From Olavius algarvensis associated proteobacterium Delta 3 (GTDB taxonomy: Bacteria; Desulfobacterota; Desulfobacteria; Desulfobacterales; CAFBRK01), in assembly GCA_903231505.1 (NCBI GenBank), contig CAFBRK010000255.1, forward strand, positions 1 through 64,000: a stretch of 64,000 bases of DNA. The letters are read 5' to 3'. The translations under genes were made by a program, and so were the position numbers. The first letter of the stretch is position 1, and every line of letters begins with the position of its first letter. The notes under the pieces are model-generated. The model was not told where the DNA came from, did not search any database, and worked only from the letters and a program-made list of their open reading frames with translations. Shown here one piece after another: positions 28,101 to 36,082 of this stretch.

Positions 28101-29668
28101 TGACTGACGACATACATTTTTCGGGGAGAACGCAAACTCATCGCGGCTGCAGCCAGCTGCCCGCCGTTTCGACACATCCGGATAGCGGCTTCAATCAATG
28201 CCATTTGATCAATCTGATCGGTGGATTTGCCCTCCACCTGTCGGTAAACGCCATAATCCATGGCCTGGGAACCGATGGCGTAGTTCTCCAGACTGGTTTC
28301 CACATGGGACCGGACGGAGTTACTGTGCCGCTGCTCTCTGTGTAAAAGATCTGCGTAATACCCCCACAGCAACGCAAAATACTCGGCGGAGTTTTCACTG
28401 CGGAAGGAAACCCCGGCAACCTCTTCCAGAAAACGACGGGTTTGCTCTTCGACCTGGCTGTCGAACTGACCGTTTAAAACGATCACCCGCTGCCGGCGCT
28501 CATCCGTAAAGGGATGTGCGTTCTTTTCCGTGACCGCAGACTGGATCGCCCAGCGTCCGTGTGCCATCACCGGTTGCGAAAAATAACGCAGGGAGACCGG
28601 GTCCGTCTGTCCGGCGACAATGGCTTCGGCGCTGATCAGTTGCCTGTTGGGATGACTGTTAAGGAAAGCCGGTAGAAACTCTTCTCTCTGAAGGTACGTC
28701 AGGGCCGTGGCTGCCGCCCAGCCGAAGACGTTGATTCCCTTTTCGGCGGCATAGAGGCTCCGCCATTCGACAGGGACAGTTCTTTGGGATTCCGGCCAGA
28801 AGGTATCGAGAATCTTCTGCACCCGTTCTGAAAGTACGGAATCGAAAGGCAGACGACTCAGCAAGGCCGCGTCGAGCAGCCGGAAGACGCATCGCACACC
28901 GTCCCGGTCATAGTCGGAGGGAATCTCAATGGGGCTTTCGATCAGATAACGCCAGACGTATCGATGCGGGAACAGGCTTTTGGCGGGGAATCCATAGTTG
29001 AGTCGGCGCGGCGGAGAAATCCGCTCCCGGGTAATGATTTTTTCATATATCTCATCAAAGGTTCTGAGAATGTCTTCTGCCCGGATCTCCAGAGAATCCC
29101 GGGCTGCGTGCCCATCGATGGTTCGCTGCAATGCATGACGGATGATGAACTGAATCACGGTTGGGGAGAGATCGAATTCGGTAATCAGATGTTGAATCAG
29201 GGTGACCAGGTCTTTTTTGGTACGGATGACGAATCGCGGGTGCGACAACGGTGCCCCGGGCCAACCCGGGCAGAGACGTTTTTGCTGACCGGGATCCGGA
29301 TTCACGAGATCGTCAAAATTCAGATAGGACAACGAGCCATCCTGTATCCCGTCAAAGTATTCCAGCGTCACCCCTTCAAAGAGAAGCAGCTGTTTTTGCT
29401 GCCTGGAGGTATCGTCGGCCTCGCCCTCGTCTGTCCGAAAGGTCGCCAGGTGCCGTTCCGGACAAGGATATATTCCTCTCTGATGGAGCCGGTCAAGCAG
29501 TTGCGTCATCGAGCCGACGGCTTTGCGAAGACGGATCGGTTCCGTGTCATCGCCGAACGCAGCGATTCCGGTGCTGTCCGGTGCCCGATAGATAATCGAA
29601 CTCATGCCCGTCAACAGCCGGGTCAAGTTGTTGCCGGCGCCTCCGAAATAGGTCACGATGCCGCACAT
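25112..29668 (-). CDS. Giant GlmS-like protein: split class-II glutaminase, SIS pair, extra C-terminal SIS-like half
   Basis: 1518 residues, against about 610 for GlmS. It starts MCGIV with candidate nucleophile Cys2, then YRAPDSTGI (GlmS: YRGYDSAG). About 300 foreign residues follow before the glutaminase core resumes at AHGRWAIQSAVTEKNAHP (369-386) and VLNGQFD (397-403). After a further insert (about 553-660), SIS1 appears with LIGTGSSYNMG (719-729) and SWSSTT (771-776). SIS2 follows, closing with PPRNRAKSLTV (1030-1040), the normal GlmS C-terminus. A further 480 residues resemble a second, degenerate SIS pair, including EHHPYGHSAHGPLVTV (1331-1346), like the KHGP region of GlmS. TH of the RWATHG motif is IQ and the KHGP of SIS2 is absent. 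It is the last gene of a GFA-PrpD operon. Reaction unknown. Confidence 0.8.
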   Translation of the reverse strand: MCGIVTYFGGAGNNLTRLLTGMSSIIYRAPDSTGIAAFGDDTEPIRLRKAVGSMTQLLDRLHQRGIYPCPERHLATFRTDEGEADDTSRQQKQLLLFEGVTLEYFDGIQDGSLSYLNFDDLVNPDPGQQKRLCPGWPGAPLSHPRFVIRTKKDLVTLIQHLITEFDLSPTVIQFIIRHALQRTIDGHAARDSLEIRAEDILRTFDEIYEKIITRERISPPRRLNYGFPAKSLFPHRYVWRYLIESPIEIPSDYDRDGVRCVFRLLDAALLSRLPFDSVLSERVQKILDTFWPESQRTVPVEWRSLYAAEKGINVFGWAAATALTYLQREEFLPAFLNSHPNRQLISAEAIVAGQTDPVSLRYFSQPVMAHGRWAIQSAVTEKNAHPFTDERRQRVIVLNGQFDSQVEEQTRRFLEEVAGVSFRSENSAEYFALLWGYYADLLHREQRHSNSVRSHVETSLENYAIGSQAMDYGVYRQVEGKSTDQIDQMALIEAAIRMCRNGGQLAAAAMSLRSPRKMYVVSHNRPVYVVHRLDNDDFMVVSDINAAMGLFPQELIQEKTREFQEKETEFKAATALLDSDNASPDKFEALESKLREEKEAFLEAFRVAVYPLEGERLFACIESVLAEDSLSRRLSLTDFDGRPLTGIEPFITLLNPVQFRKDFQRSFYETHLSEIPERLNEILRFYQTDTDRLLDFGIRSKLLRRRFGRTFGALKRIVLIGTGSSYNMGWIAQPFIRSLLPETDILLLRPGETEDLSSVIVPEKDLVLLLSWSSTTADMVKTARQLLDLNVIMVGITEKTFADMALIAYKSGGVVPILSGEEVTVSGVKSTICMLFCLELFCTWLAAVKGRRTDAQWAMENLKYIPTVIEEVLRDENLKAVSEELARRYADGPAAVVIDAQQSSGAGQEIALKLEENSWSAIGKTLDYSEALPFIENESPTGSLVIVNATCERRLDEAVAIMEKLHHRRMKFLAVSISHRQQELVDRYSDGNSIYLKRLGEDLQPFVNLVFYYQFAFYFGLARGREIGVPPRNRAKSLTVSRSLKMNHHTPVERVEMLQEVNQASSPTETVIERAGKKSEWEDCALNDTERLYYRNMRRLSESMARPVRGFSRLEGLDADAAERLHGILFSDTSDIEEIVSVPLDRSAEAAVRVVTDQWRTLIELPFSVMTPWEVAAHVPDGALLIIAAAAPPSVGILDMLLANTNAPFVWVGPEASGAFLSGSDNCIGLFSDTAVSGFHNVDLLYSRMNELLIRVWGTVAPDKAAVVGRHVQMSAQIILSVLNNADLLHDIRRAITANTAYTTAFFIGPPNGTGLAWVECFDQFSPVILEHHPYGHSAHGPLVTVDPRVEHKFIKLESRDIMSSRYGTSRVLEWEKTYLDGNHIDAFLNQRMMSLHKDPQRPFFAEESWYLPILQPDYQTMEDNLIILDTTSSMYFHQAVDELATFGCRYPRMIVLSQAAFESALKEADIFKFPISDVILLPGIPSGQKVLSVSGLQLPYCLNLVVMAMASATRQAF

Positions 29669-29680
29669 GGCTGGTCTTTC

Positions 29681-31033
29681 CTATATGCTGGTCACGGGTT
29701 CACCGCTCTTGCCGCACAGGTGGATCAGGACATCGGCGCAGTGTTTCTGGTCAAAGTTCCATATCACACGTTCCAGCTCTTCGCAGCGAGCCTCACCGAG
29801 CACCGGGCTCACGAGCCCGTGAAATTTGTCTTCCAGTTCCTCATCGGTGGGCAGTGTGTCGGGCGGCTCCCATCGGGGCTCCATCCGCCCCGAGGAGAAC
29901 GTCTTCCCATGGATGGTCTCGACGACGACTTCCGCATAGGTGTTGGCCGGAAACGCGTCCTCGTAAGCCGGTTCCACTTCAGTCGTTACCTTCGACAGTA
30001 AGCCCCGGATGTCGTCGTCGAAGATCCTCGGGGGCAGCACTTGAGGGGGGCCGATTTCGCCGTCGATGAGAGCAGCGGCAACGGGGTATGCGATGTTGTA
30101 CTGGGCCTCTTCGGTGTTGTCGGGGGGCCGGGTGCTCAATGCACATGCCGCATCAAAGGTGCGAATCCGGATCGCTTGGATATTGTCGGTCGTGAGATTC
30201 TGCTCCCCTTTGATTTTCAGGGCACCGTCAACAGCGGGCTGGGCCCAGCGGCAGGCGGCATAGGGTTTGAAATAGAGAGAGAAGATGTGCCAGTCGCTTC
30301 CGAGACTCTCTATCCATTCGGGAGTCGGAGCATCGGAAAACAGCGGTTCGACGCCCGTGAATCCCTCCCGGGCCATCAACACGGAGAGCATGGCCACCAT
30401 GGCGCCCCAACCGATACCGTCCTTGCCCATCGAAGGGATTTCGATTCCCTTCATCATCGGGGCAATGGGTGCGTGGTATTCGGCAGCACCCATGGCGTGA
30501 CGCAGGGATACCCCTCTCAATCCCATGATCCGACCGGCGGCCGCCGCTCCAGCGACGGCCCCCCAACTTCCCGAAGCATGGTAGGTGTCATAACAGGCAT
30601 GACGGATGCGCCCCGCCCGGATGCCCAGCTCGTAGCCGATGATCAGCGCGGTTAAGAATTCGGCCCCGTCGCATGACGGCGTGAGTTCGGCGGCGGTCAG
30701 AAGAACCGGCAGCACGCAGGCGCCGGGATGCCCTTTGACCAGACGATACCCGTCATCGATATCCAGTGCATTGGCTGCAAAACCGTTGGCCAGGACAGCA
30801 CCGCTTGCGGAGGCCCTGGAACCCCGAACGAGAATCGTGCCTTCGGAACCGCCGAACTGGCTCTCGGCGATCGTCGCCACAATGTGAGCCGGAGGCGTTC
30901 CGGCCCCTGCAATCAAAGCGCCCAATGTGTCGAGTAGGCAACGCTTCGACTGGTGCCGGAGGTCCGGCGGGAGATCCCTCCAGTTCAGTGACCGGGTAAA
31001 TTGGATAACACGGTCGGTCGCGTTTTTGTCCAT
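29681..31033 (-). CDS. MmgE/PrpD family protein
   Basis: 450 residues with the MmgE/PrpD layout: an N-terminal helical domain with CLLDTLGALIAGAGTPPAHI, then AANALDIDDGYRLVKGHPGA (the active-site DxDD and GHPGA region), and AALIIGYELGIRAG-like helices. The family includes 2-methylcitrate dehydratase and many enzymes of unknown substrate; nothing here (no prpB or prpC) supports methylcitrate. It starts two bases after the stop of the GFA protein and ends twelve bases before the giant GlmS-like gene, so the three are almost surely one transcript. It may dehydrate or isomerise a hydroxy acid handled by the same pathway; that is inference. Confidence 0.82.
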   Translation of the reverse strand: MDKNATDRVIQFTRSLNWRDLPPDLRHQSKRCLLDTLGALIAGAGTPPAHIVATIAESQFGGSEGTILVRGSRASASGAVLANGFAANALDIDDGYRLVKGHPGACVLPVLLTAAELTPSCDGAEFLTALIIGYELGIRAGRIRHACYDTYHASGSWGAVAGAAAAGRIMGLRGVSLRHAMGAAEYHAPIAPMMKGIEIPSMGKDGIGWGAMVAMLSVLMAREGFTGVEPLFSDAPTPEWIESLGSDWHIFSLYFKPYAACRWAQPAVDGALKIKGEQNLTTDNIQAIRIRTFDAACALSTRPPDNTEEAQYNIAYPVAAALIDGEIGPPQVLPPRIFDDDIRGLLSKVTTEVEPAYEDAFPANTYAEVVVETIHGKTFSSGRMEPRWEPPDTLPTDEELEDKFHGLVSPVLGEARCEELERVIWNFDQKHCADVLIHLCGKSGEPVTSI

Positions 31034-31035
31034 TT

Positions 31036-31482
31036 CTATGCTTTCCCTCTGTCTGCCCGCGCAAGGCGTTCTTCATGACATGGCAGATCATCGGTGATGG
31101 TGTAATAGTCGGTCTTTTGGGAGAGCCAGACATGTCGTTCGGTATTGAGTCCGGTGGGCGGATCGATGGATCCGGCCGCAACCGAGATCCGCTCTTTTCC
31201 CCTGGGATCCCAGAACAGGCTCGATCCGCACTCCTTGCAAAATCCCCGATAGACATCCGGCGTCTCGTCCTGAATGGAGCGGTACCACTTAAGTCCCGAT
31301 TCTTCGGTAAGGACCAGGAGCTCCCGCCGGGTGGCCGTATAAGCGCCCACATGTCCGTGAAAACGGCGGCACTTGCTGCAGTGACAGTTGATGACGGGCA
31401 TCAGCTCGCCGACGATTTCATAGCGAACTTTGCCGCAGAGACACCCGCCGGTTGCGCTTGGATTGGATTTCTCCCTTTCCAT
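31036..31482 (-). CDS. GFA/CENP-V family zinc protein
   Basis: 148 residues with all zinc ligands of the glutathione-dependent formaldehyde-activating (GFA) superfamily: GGCLCGKVRYEI, CHCSKCRRFHGHVGAYTA and FCKECGSSLFWDPRG, then ISVAAGSIDPPTG. Members are putative carriers or activators of aldehydes, and glutathione dependence is proven only for some. It heads the operon GFA-PrpD-giant GlmS-like and has AGGA before the ATG. Because sarcosine demethylation yields formaldehyde-level carbon, a C1 role is attractive but unproven. Length is normal. Confidence 0.82.
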   Translation of the reverse strand: MEREKSNPSATGGCLCGKVRYEIVGELMPVINCHCSKCRRFHGHVGAYTATRRELLVLTEESGLKWYRSIQDETPDVYRGFCKECGSSLFWDPRGKERISVAAGSIDPPTGLNTERHVWLSQKTDYYTITDDLPCHEERLARADRGKA

Positions 31483-31541
31483 TGCTCATTCCTTTAATGT
31501 TATGTCTATACCTGGTATCCGGACGACAGTAGGGGCATCGA

Positions 31542-31850
31542 CTGAAAATACGTGCTGTCAGCGATACGGTAGTATCGTTTTTCCTGGAACCGTCTGCCCT
31601 GCGTAGTTACAGGCGAGGCGTAAAGCTGATCCTTGCCTGCGGTGATCTCCCACCTTATTATCTGGAACTGCTGCTGAATGGATTAAATGTACCCCTTTGC
31701 TATATTCCGGGCAACCATGACGACCGGCACGTCCATTTTGGTCCCACCGGGTCTGATTTTATCCGGGGCGGGTGCAACATCGACGGCAAGGCCACAGTGC
31801 GCGATGGATTGATTGTCGCCGGTCTGGGTGGTGCCCGGCAATATCGGTTT
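31542..31850 (+). pseudogene. Truncated metallophosphoesterase remnant
   Basis: From a CTG where the family has ATG, the frame reads KIRAVSDTVVSFF, then VKLILACGDLPPYYLELLLN, VPLCYIPGNHDDRHVHFGPT and VRDGLIVAGLGGARQYR. GDLPPYYLE and GNHDD are calcineurin-like phosphoesterase motifs. Similarity ends at about 31850 and the frame closes at 31914, so the C-terminal half with the second His motifs is gone. AGGGG lies upstream of the CTG. It is a start-mutated, 3'-truncated copy beside the mttB-like genes. Confidence 0.6.
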
Positions 31851-31909
31851 CGAAGTCGATCTTGTGAATGTTGCTCTGAAGATAATCTACAGTATCGACA
31901 GGGCACGTG

Positions 31910-33097
31910 TTAATGCAAGAAGCATTTGCCCGTATTTTTCAATGTATGTTCATCCTGCATATAATTGGGCCGGCTGCCGTTGCGCGCGATGGCCGTAAAC
32001 CCTTCCGGATCGTAGGGATCGATGGCCACCTCGGGCGCTTGGGCCGAAGTGGTGTCGCGGCACAAATCGACATGGCGCTCCAGTTTGGCGATGGAAAAGG
32101 CCACCAATTCTTTGAGCATGCCGAAGCAATGGCGCATGTGGTGGAATCCGTACTTTTTTAAAAGGGCATATCCCTCGACGGCATCCGCCTCCGCTTCGGG
32201 CCCCGGCCTCTCGGCACCGGTGGTGCAGGCACTGTGCAATGACGGTAGGTCCAGCCGCTTGTTGACTTTCTCGAGCAACAGATTTGCCACATGATGGGCC
32301 GTCAAACCCAGATCAACCGCGTAGTTTTTTTCGATATTGGCAATGGATGGGAGCCCGGCATGAACCACAGTGATTCCGGGATTGACCAACTGGGCCAGAG
32401 CAATGCTGAACAGCGCTTCGGCGTGGGTCAGGGTCAGCAGACCCGACATGGAATACGGGGCCGACAGGCCGGCCATCGGCATGGTGGAGACATAGACCGG
32501 CAGATTTTTACGAACACAATCCAGAAAGGGCGGAATCATGCTGGCAATAACATTCAAGGGGCTGTTGATCAGCGAAAACTGAATGGTCAACCGGCCGCGT
32601 GAATGGAACAATTCGGCCGCGCGGGCAATGCCTGCCTCGGTCACCACGGCGGCATACAGCGGTTTTTGGCAATGGGCGGCCATCGTATCCAGTACCGGAA
32701 CTTCCTGATTGGGCAGCAATACGCCGCGCGCCATGAAAGCAACCGATTCTGCCTCATTGGCGATTTTGGCGATCCGCTCCAGATGGGCAAAGGTCGGTTG
32801 AACCAGATCACCCGACATGTCATCGAAAACAAACGGGGCAGTGCCGCCGATACCGAAGCTGTTTTCTGGAATCCAGTATTGGTCCCGTGTAGGGGTGGTG
32901 GCCAGGGCTTGGGAGATCAGATCCGGCATGACGTGCAGATGACCCGTGGTTTCATCAAAGGCCGCCAGGCCGGTTTCCTCGAAAATGGACTGGACTTCGG
33001 TGACGTTACAGAGGACCCCCACCTCCTCCAACACCCGCAGGGCGTCCAGGTGGATCTGATCTAAAAGCTCCAGATGGTCCAACGCGTCATCGACCAT
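31910..33097 (-). CDS. MttB/MtgB superfamily methyltransferase (non-pyrrolysine), paralog 1
   Basis: 395 residues of the trimethylamine methyltransferase family. Characteristic stretches are EDAL-like LDALRVLEEVGVLCN, SFGIGGTAPFVFDDMSG, VYVSTMPMAGLSAPYSMSGL, LTHAEALFSIALAQL and KYGFHHMRHCFGML. There is no in-frame TAG, so unlike MttB it carries no pyrrolysine. Non-Pyl members studied so far (such as MtgB) demethylate quaternary amines such as glycine betaine onto a corrinoid protein. It is about 80 residues shorter than typical MttB, mostly at the termini. AAGGAG precedes the ATG. It follows paralog 2 by 41 bases on the same strand. No corrinoid protein is encoded in the window. Confidence 0.85.
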   Translation of the reverse strand: MVDDALDHLELLDQIHLDALRVLEEVGVLCNVTEVQSIFEETGLAAFDETTGHLHVMPDLISQALATTPTRDQYWIPENSFGIGGTAPFVFDDMSGDLVQPTFAHLERIAKIANEAESVAFMARGVLLPNQEVPVLDTMAAHCQKPLYAAVVTEAGIARAAELFHSRGRLTIQFSLINSPLNVIASMIPPFLDCVRKNLPVYVSTMPMAGLSAPYSMSGLLTLTHAEALFSIALAQLVNPGITVVHAGLPSIANIEKNYAVDLGLTAHHVANLLLEKVNKRLDLPSLHSACTTGAERPGPEAEADAVEGYALLKKYGFHHMRHCFGMLKELVAFSIAKLERHVDLCRDTTSAQAPEVAIDPYDPEGFTAIARNGSRPNYMQDEHTLKNTGKCFLH

Positions 33098-33138
33098 GGG
33101 TGATCTCCTTCAAGGCCGCCTAAAATCATGCTAAGATT

Positions 33139-34353
33139 TTATTCCACAAACACCTTGCCGATATTGGCCGTTGTCAAAGGATCGTCCATATACATGCCCA
33201 GACCGACGCGCTGAATGGATTCCATTCCGCGATCGTCGTATACCGGCATGTCCACATCCGGGGCCTCATCGGCGGTGACCTCTTCCGCAATATGAATGGC
33301 CGCCTCCAGCTTTGCAAACGAAAAATCAACCAGATGCCGCAGAAAACCGAAGCTGTGCCGGATCATATGGAAACCATACTTTTTACACAGGGCTTGCCCC
33401 GTGCGGGCATCGGCCAGGGCGCGTTCTGTCAGGTGTTCTTCATTGGTGGTGCATCCGCTTTGAAACGTGGGAAGGTCCAGTATCATGTTTAAATGGGCCA
33501 TCAGGAGGTTGAGTACAAAATGACTTTTCAGGCCGTAATTGGGATTGTACTCGAAGCGCGGGTCCGCAATCGTCGGGAATCCGGCATGGATGCATGTGTG
33601 CCCCGGCCGGAGGAGCTGAGCCGTGCAGATTCCAAACAGCACTTCCGCATGGGTCATGGTCAATACACCGTTGTAGCAATAGGGCGCGCTGATGCCGGCC
33701 ATGGGCATGGCGGAGATGAATACCGGTAAACCGGCCCGGACGACCTGCACGAAGTTTTCCGAGAAATTTTCATTCACTTGCAGGGGAGGACGGGTAAGGC
33801 AAAAGACGATCATCTCCTTGCCGCGCTGCTGGAAAATATTTTTGGCGTGCTCCAGGGTGCGCTCAGAAGTCACGGCATAGTAAAGCGGCTTGGTGCAGTT
33901 TTCGACCATGACATCGATCTGGGAAACTTCATCCTTGAGTTTGACCCCCCGCCCCATGCCGGCAACCACCGGATTGGTTTCGGCAATCTGGGCAATCCGT
34001 TTGACATGGTCCTGGGTCGGCAGCACGCCGCCCACGCCGGCGCTGTCATCATATACGTAGGGCGCTGTTCCCCCGATGAAAAAGCTGTTGAGCGGCACGA
34101 AAAACCGATCGATTCCGGGGACCTTGTTCAGGCATTCGTTGACCAGATCTGAGGTGATATAGACGCGGTTGTCATAGACAACGGCCTTTCCATCCGCTTC
34201 AAATTGCCGGTAGACATCCAGCATATCCGGCTGCTTGCAGCCGACGCCGACATTTTCAAGCATCCAGAGTGCATCTTCGTGAACCTTCATGAGCATGTCC
34301 ACTGTCGCGTTACCTAACAGCGCCTTGGATGCTTTCATCTGATCTAGATTCAT
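33139..34353 (-). CDS. MttB/MtgB superfamily methyltransferase (non-pyrrolysine), paralog 2
   Basis: 404 residues, clearly related to paralog 1: HEDALWMLENVGVGCKQPD, FFIGGTAPYVYDDSAGVGG, VFISAMPMAGISAPYCYNGV, LTMTHAEVLFGICTAQLL and KYGFHMIRHSFGFL. There is no TAG in frame. The pair being different throughout suggests an old duplication or a heteromeric enzyme rather than a recent copy. It has AGGA upstream and is the first gene of the mttB-like pair, transcribed away from the second RpiR regulator across an A/T-rich 660-base spacer. Substrate is inferred to be a methylated amine such as a betaine; the sox operon nearby would handle downstream sarcosine or dimethylglycine. Confidence 0.85.
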   Translation of the reverse strand: MNLDQMKASKALLGNATVDMLMKVHEDALWMLENVGVGCKQPDMLDVYRQFEADGKAVVYDNRVYITSDLVNECLNKVPGIDRFFVPLNSFFIGGTAPYVYDDSAGVGGVLPTQDHVKRIAQIAETNPVVAGMGRGVKLKDEVSQIDVMVENCTKPLYYAVTSERTLEHAKNIFQQRGKEMIVFCLTRPPLQVNENFSENFVQVVRAGLPVFISAMPMAGISAPYCYNGVLTMTHAEVLFGICTAQLLRPGHTCIHAGFPTIADPRFEYNPNYGLKSHFVLNLLMAHLNMILDLPTFQSGCTTNEEHLTERALADARTGQALCKKYGFHMIRHSFGFLRHLVDFSFAKLEAAIHIAEEVTADEAPDVDMPVYDDRGMESIQRVGLGMYMDDPLTTANIGKVFVE

Positions 34354-35012
34354 TCGTCCTCACTTTTTTGGGTGGCGGGGATTCCAATGGTGTTTAGCAC
34401 ATCATTACATGGTTCCCAACCGGGTGGCATTCTGTGGACAACATGGGTTTCTCCGTATTTAAACTTGTGAATGTAAAATCCCAAGATATGATATTTTTCA
34501 ATTGCAGATGAAATAAAAAATGTCAAAAGAATAATGGGTGTTTTTCTGGAGTTTTTTTCTTAATGCACAGTAAAAAAAATTATTTATACAATTATACTGG
34601 TAGTATAGGAATAGGTGGGATAAAAATACATCATTTTATTTTATAATAAAATGAAATTATTTAATTCAAAATGATTTGCTCGTAAACAAAATCTTGATTA
34701 AAAAAACATTTATTGGCATTGTAAATTCACCCGGATATTGCACCAAACGGAGGCTTTCATGACCAAGGCACTTGGAGGTGAAGCTGTAGTCCATCTACCG
34801 CGAGCCTCGAATAACGCCGGTCATGGAAGTCTCCGTTTGGCCCAAAGGGGGAAATCTTTTCAGGTCGTCATCAGTTATAGGTGTTACATATTGCGACCCG
34901 GTCAAAAAACTCGGGATTCACACGAACGCCTCAGTATGGTGTTTTTCTATCCACTCGCTGAAAAGATTTCATGCAATATTCGGGCTAAACCTACAAATCA
35001 AAGGGAGCCGGA
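34354..35012. promoter_or_regulatory. Divergent mttB-like/rpiR control region
   Basis: Very A/T-rich at 34450-34720. TGAAATAAAAAATGTC at 34509-34524 matches the sox region at 14 of 16 bases. TCATTTTATT-TTAT-AATAAAATGA at 34631-34654 is a perfect 10-bp palindrome whose half site recurs at 19021. A 22-base imperfect inverted repeat (20 of 22 pairs) links 34743-34764 (CCAAACGGAGGCTTTCATGA...) with 34819-34840. Repeat C (GCTGAAAAGATTTCATGCAA) lies at 34957-34976. I see no gene here. Confidence 0.5.
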
Positions 35013-35885
35013 ATGACAGGAAAAACACCCCACCCAATCGCTCAAAAAATTGAAACACTTCCGGATAAACTGACCCCCAAAGGCAGACTTATCAGTGATT
35101 ATCTCATCGAAAATCCACGAAAAGCGGTGTTTATGACGGCCCGCGAATTGGCGGCGGCCTGCGGCATCAGCGAGGCTACGGTGGTTCGTCTCGTTGCCCA
35201 GTTGGGATACAACGGATACAGCGACATGCAGCAGGCCTTGCGTGACTACGTGGATACGGAAATGACACTCCTGGACCGGCGGGATCTAATGCGTCGAAGA
35301 GGATATGGTGTGGAGGGTTTCCGGAAAACGGTGGCTGAAGAGATCGACAATCTCACCTATCTCTATAACACGATGCAGTTGGAAGACCTGGAACCAGCCG
35401 TTCGCATGCTGTGTGAAAAGAGCGATGTGTATGTCATCGGTTCACGGCTTTCCTACACCATGGCCTATTACATGGGGTGGTCGCTGACAAAAGTGAGAAA
35501 ACGCATCCATATACTAAAAGGAAGTGACAGCACGACATTTGACTGGCTGACCATTGCGCCCGATGACAGTCTGGTGGTGGTGGTGGCCACATCCCGCTAC
35601 CCCAACGAACTGATTCGCGTGGGACGCTGGGCGCGTCGTAAAAATATGGACCTGCTGGTTATCACCGATGGGGCGAACTGCCCCGTAATTCCTTTCTCCC
35701 AACTCTCCCTCGTGGCGCCTTCCCAACACATCCCGTTTTTAGGCAGCCCGACCAGCATTTCCTGTCTGATCAATTATCTGGTCCACGAAGTGGCAAACCA
35801 GATCGGCAGTTCGCTGAAAAACCATCAGGAGGAAATAGAACGCACCTATTTTGAAAACGATTTGTTATTCAATCCGATGCATTAA
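35013..35885 (+). CDS. RpiR-family transcriptional regulator, divergent from the mttB-like pair
   Basis: 290 residues with the HTH (MTARELAAACGISEATVVRL, LVAQLGYNGYSDMQQALRDY) followed by a SIS domain (VYVIGSRLSYTMAYYMGWSL, HILKGSDSTTFDWL, VATSRYPNELIRVGRW). It is a close paralog of the regulator at 17967. AGGGAG lies just before the ATG. Its divergent placement against the mttB-like genes mirrors the first regulator's placement against sox, and both spacers share palindromic sequences, so cross-regulation or a common effector is plausible. The ligand is not predictable from sequence. Confidence 0.85.
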   Translation: MTGKTPHPIAQKIETLPDKLTPKGRLISDYLIENPRKAVFMTARELAAACGISEATVVRLVAQLGYNGYSDMQQALRDYVDTEMTLLDRRDLMRRRGYGVEGFRKTVAEEIDNLTYLYNTMQLEDLEPAVRMLCEKSDVYVIGSRLSYTMAYYMGWSLTKVRKRIHILKGSDSTTFDWLTIAPDDSLVVVVATSRYPNELIRVGRWARRKNMDLLVITDGANCPVIPFSQLSLVAPSQHIPFLGSPTSISCLINYLVHEVANQIGSSLKNHQEEIERTYFENDLLFNPMH

Positions 35886-36082
35886 CGGTGACCATCGATC
35901 TGTTTGAAATTTTCTCCATGGGCGATTTCCCCCTTTCCTAATTATAGCCGTTGTCATACATATGGTCCGATTGAAGGTACGGGTCCGGGGTCTGGATTTT
36001 TCACTGCAAACAGTAAAATTCAATAACCACAAACCAAATGCTCCCAATTGCCGTTAACTCAATTGGGTTCGGAGACAGCACC

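Noticed and set aside
31910-34353. Pyrrolysine-containing MttB
   Set aside because: Neither gene has an in-frame TAG; both are continuous open frames.
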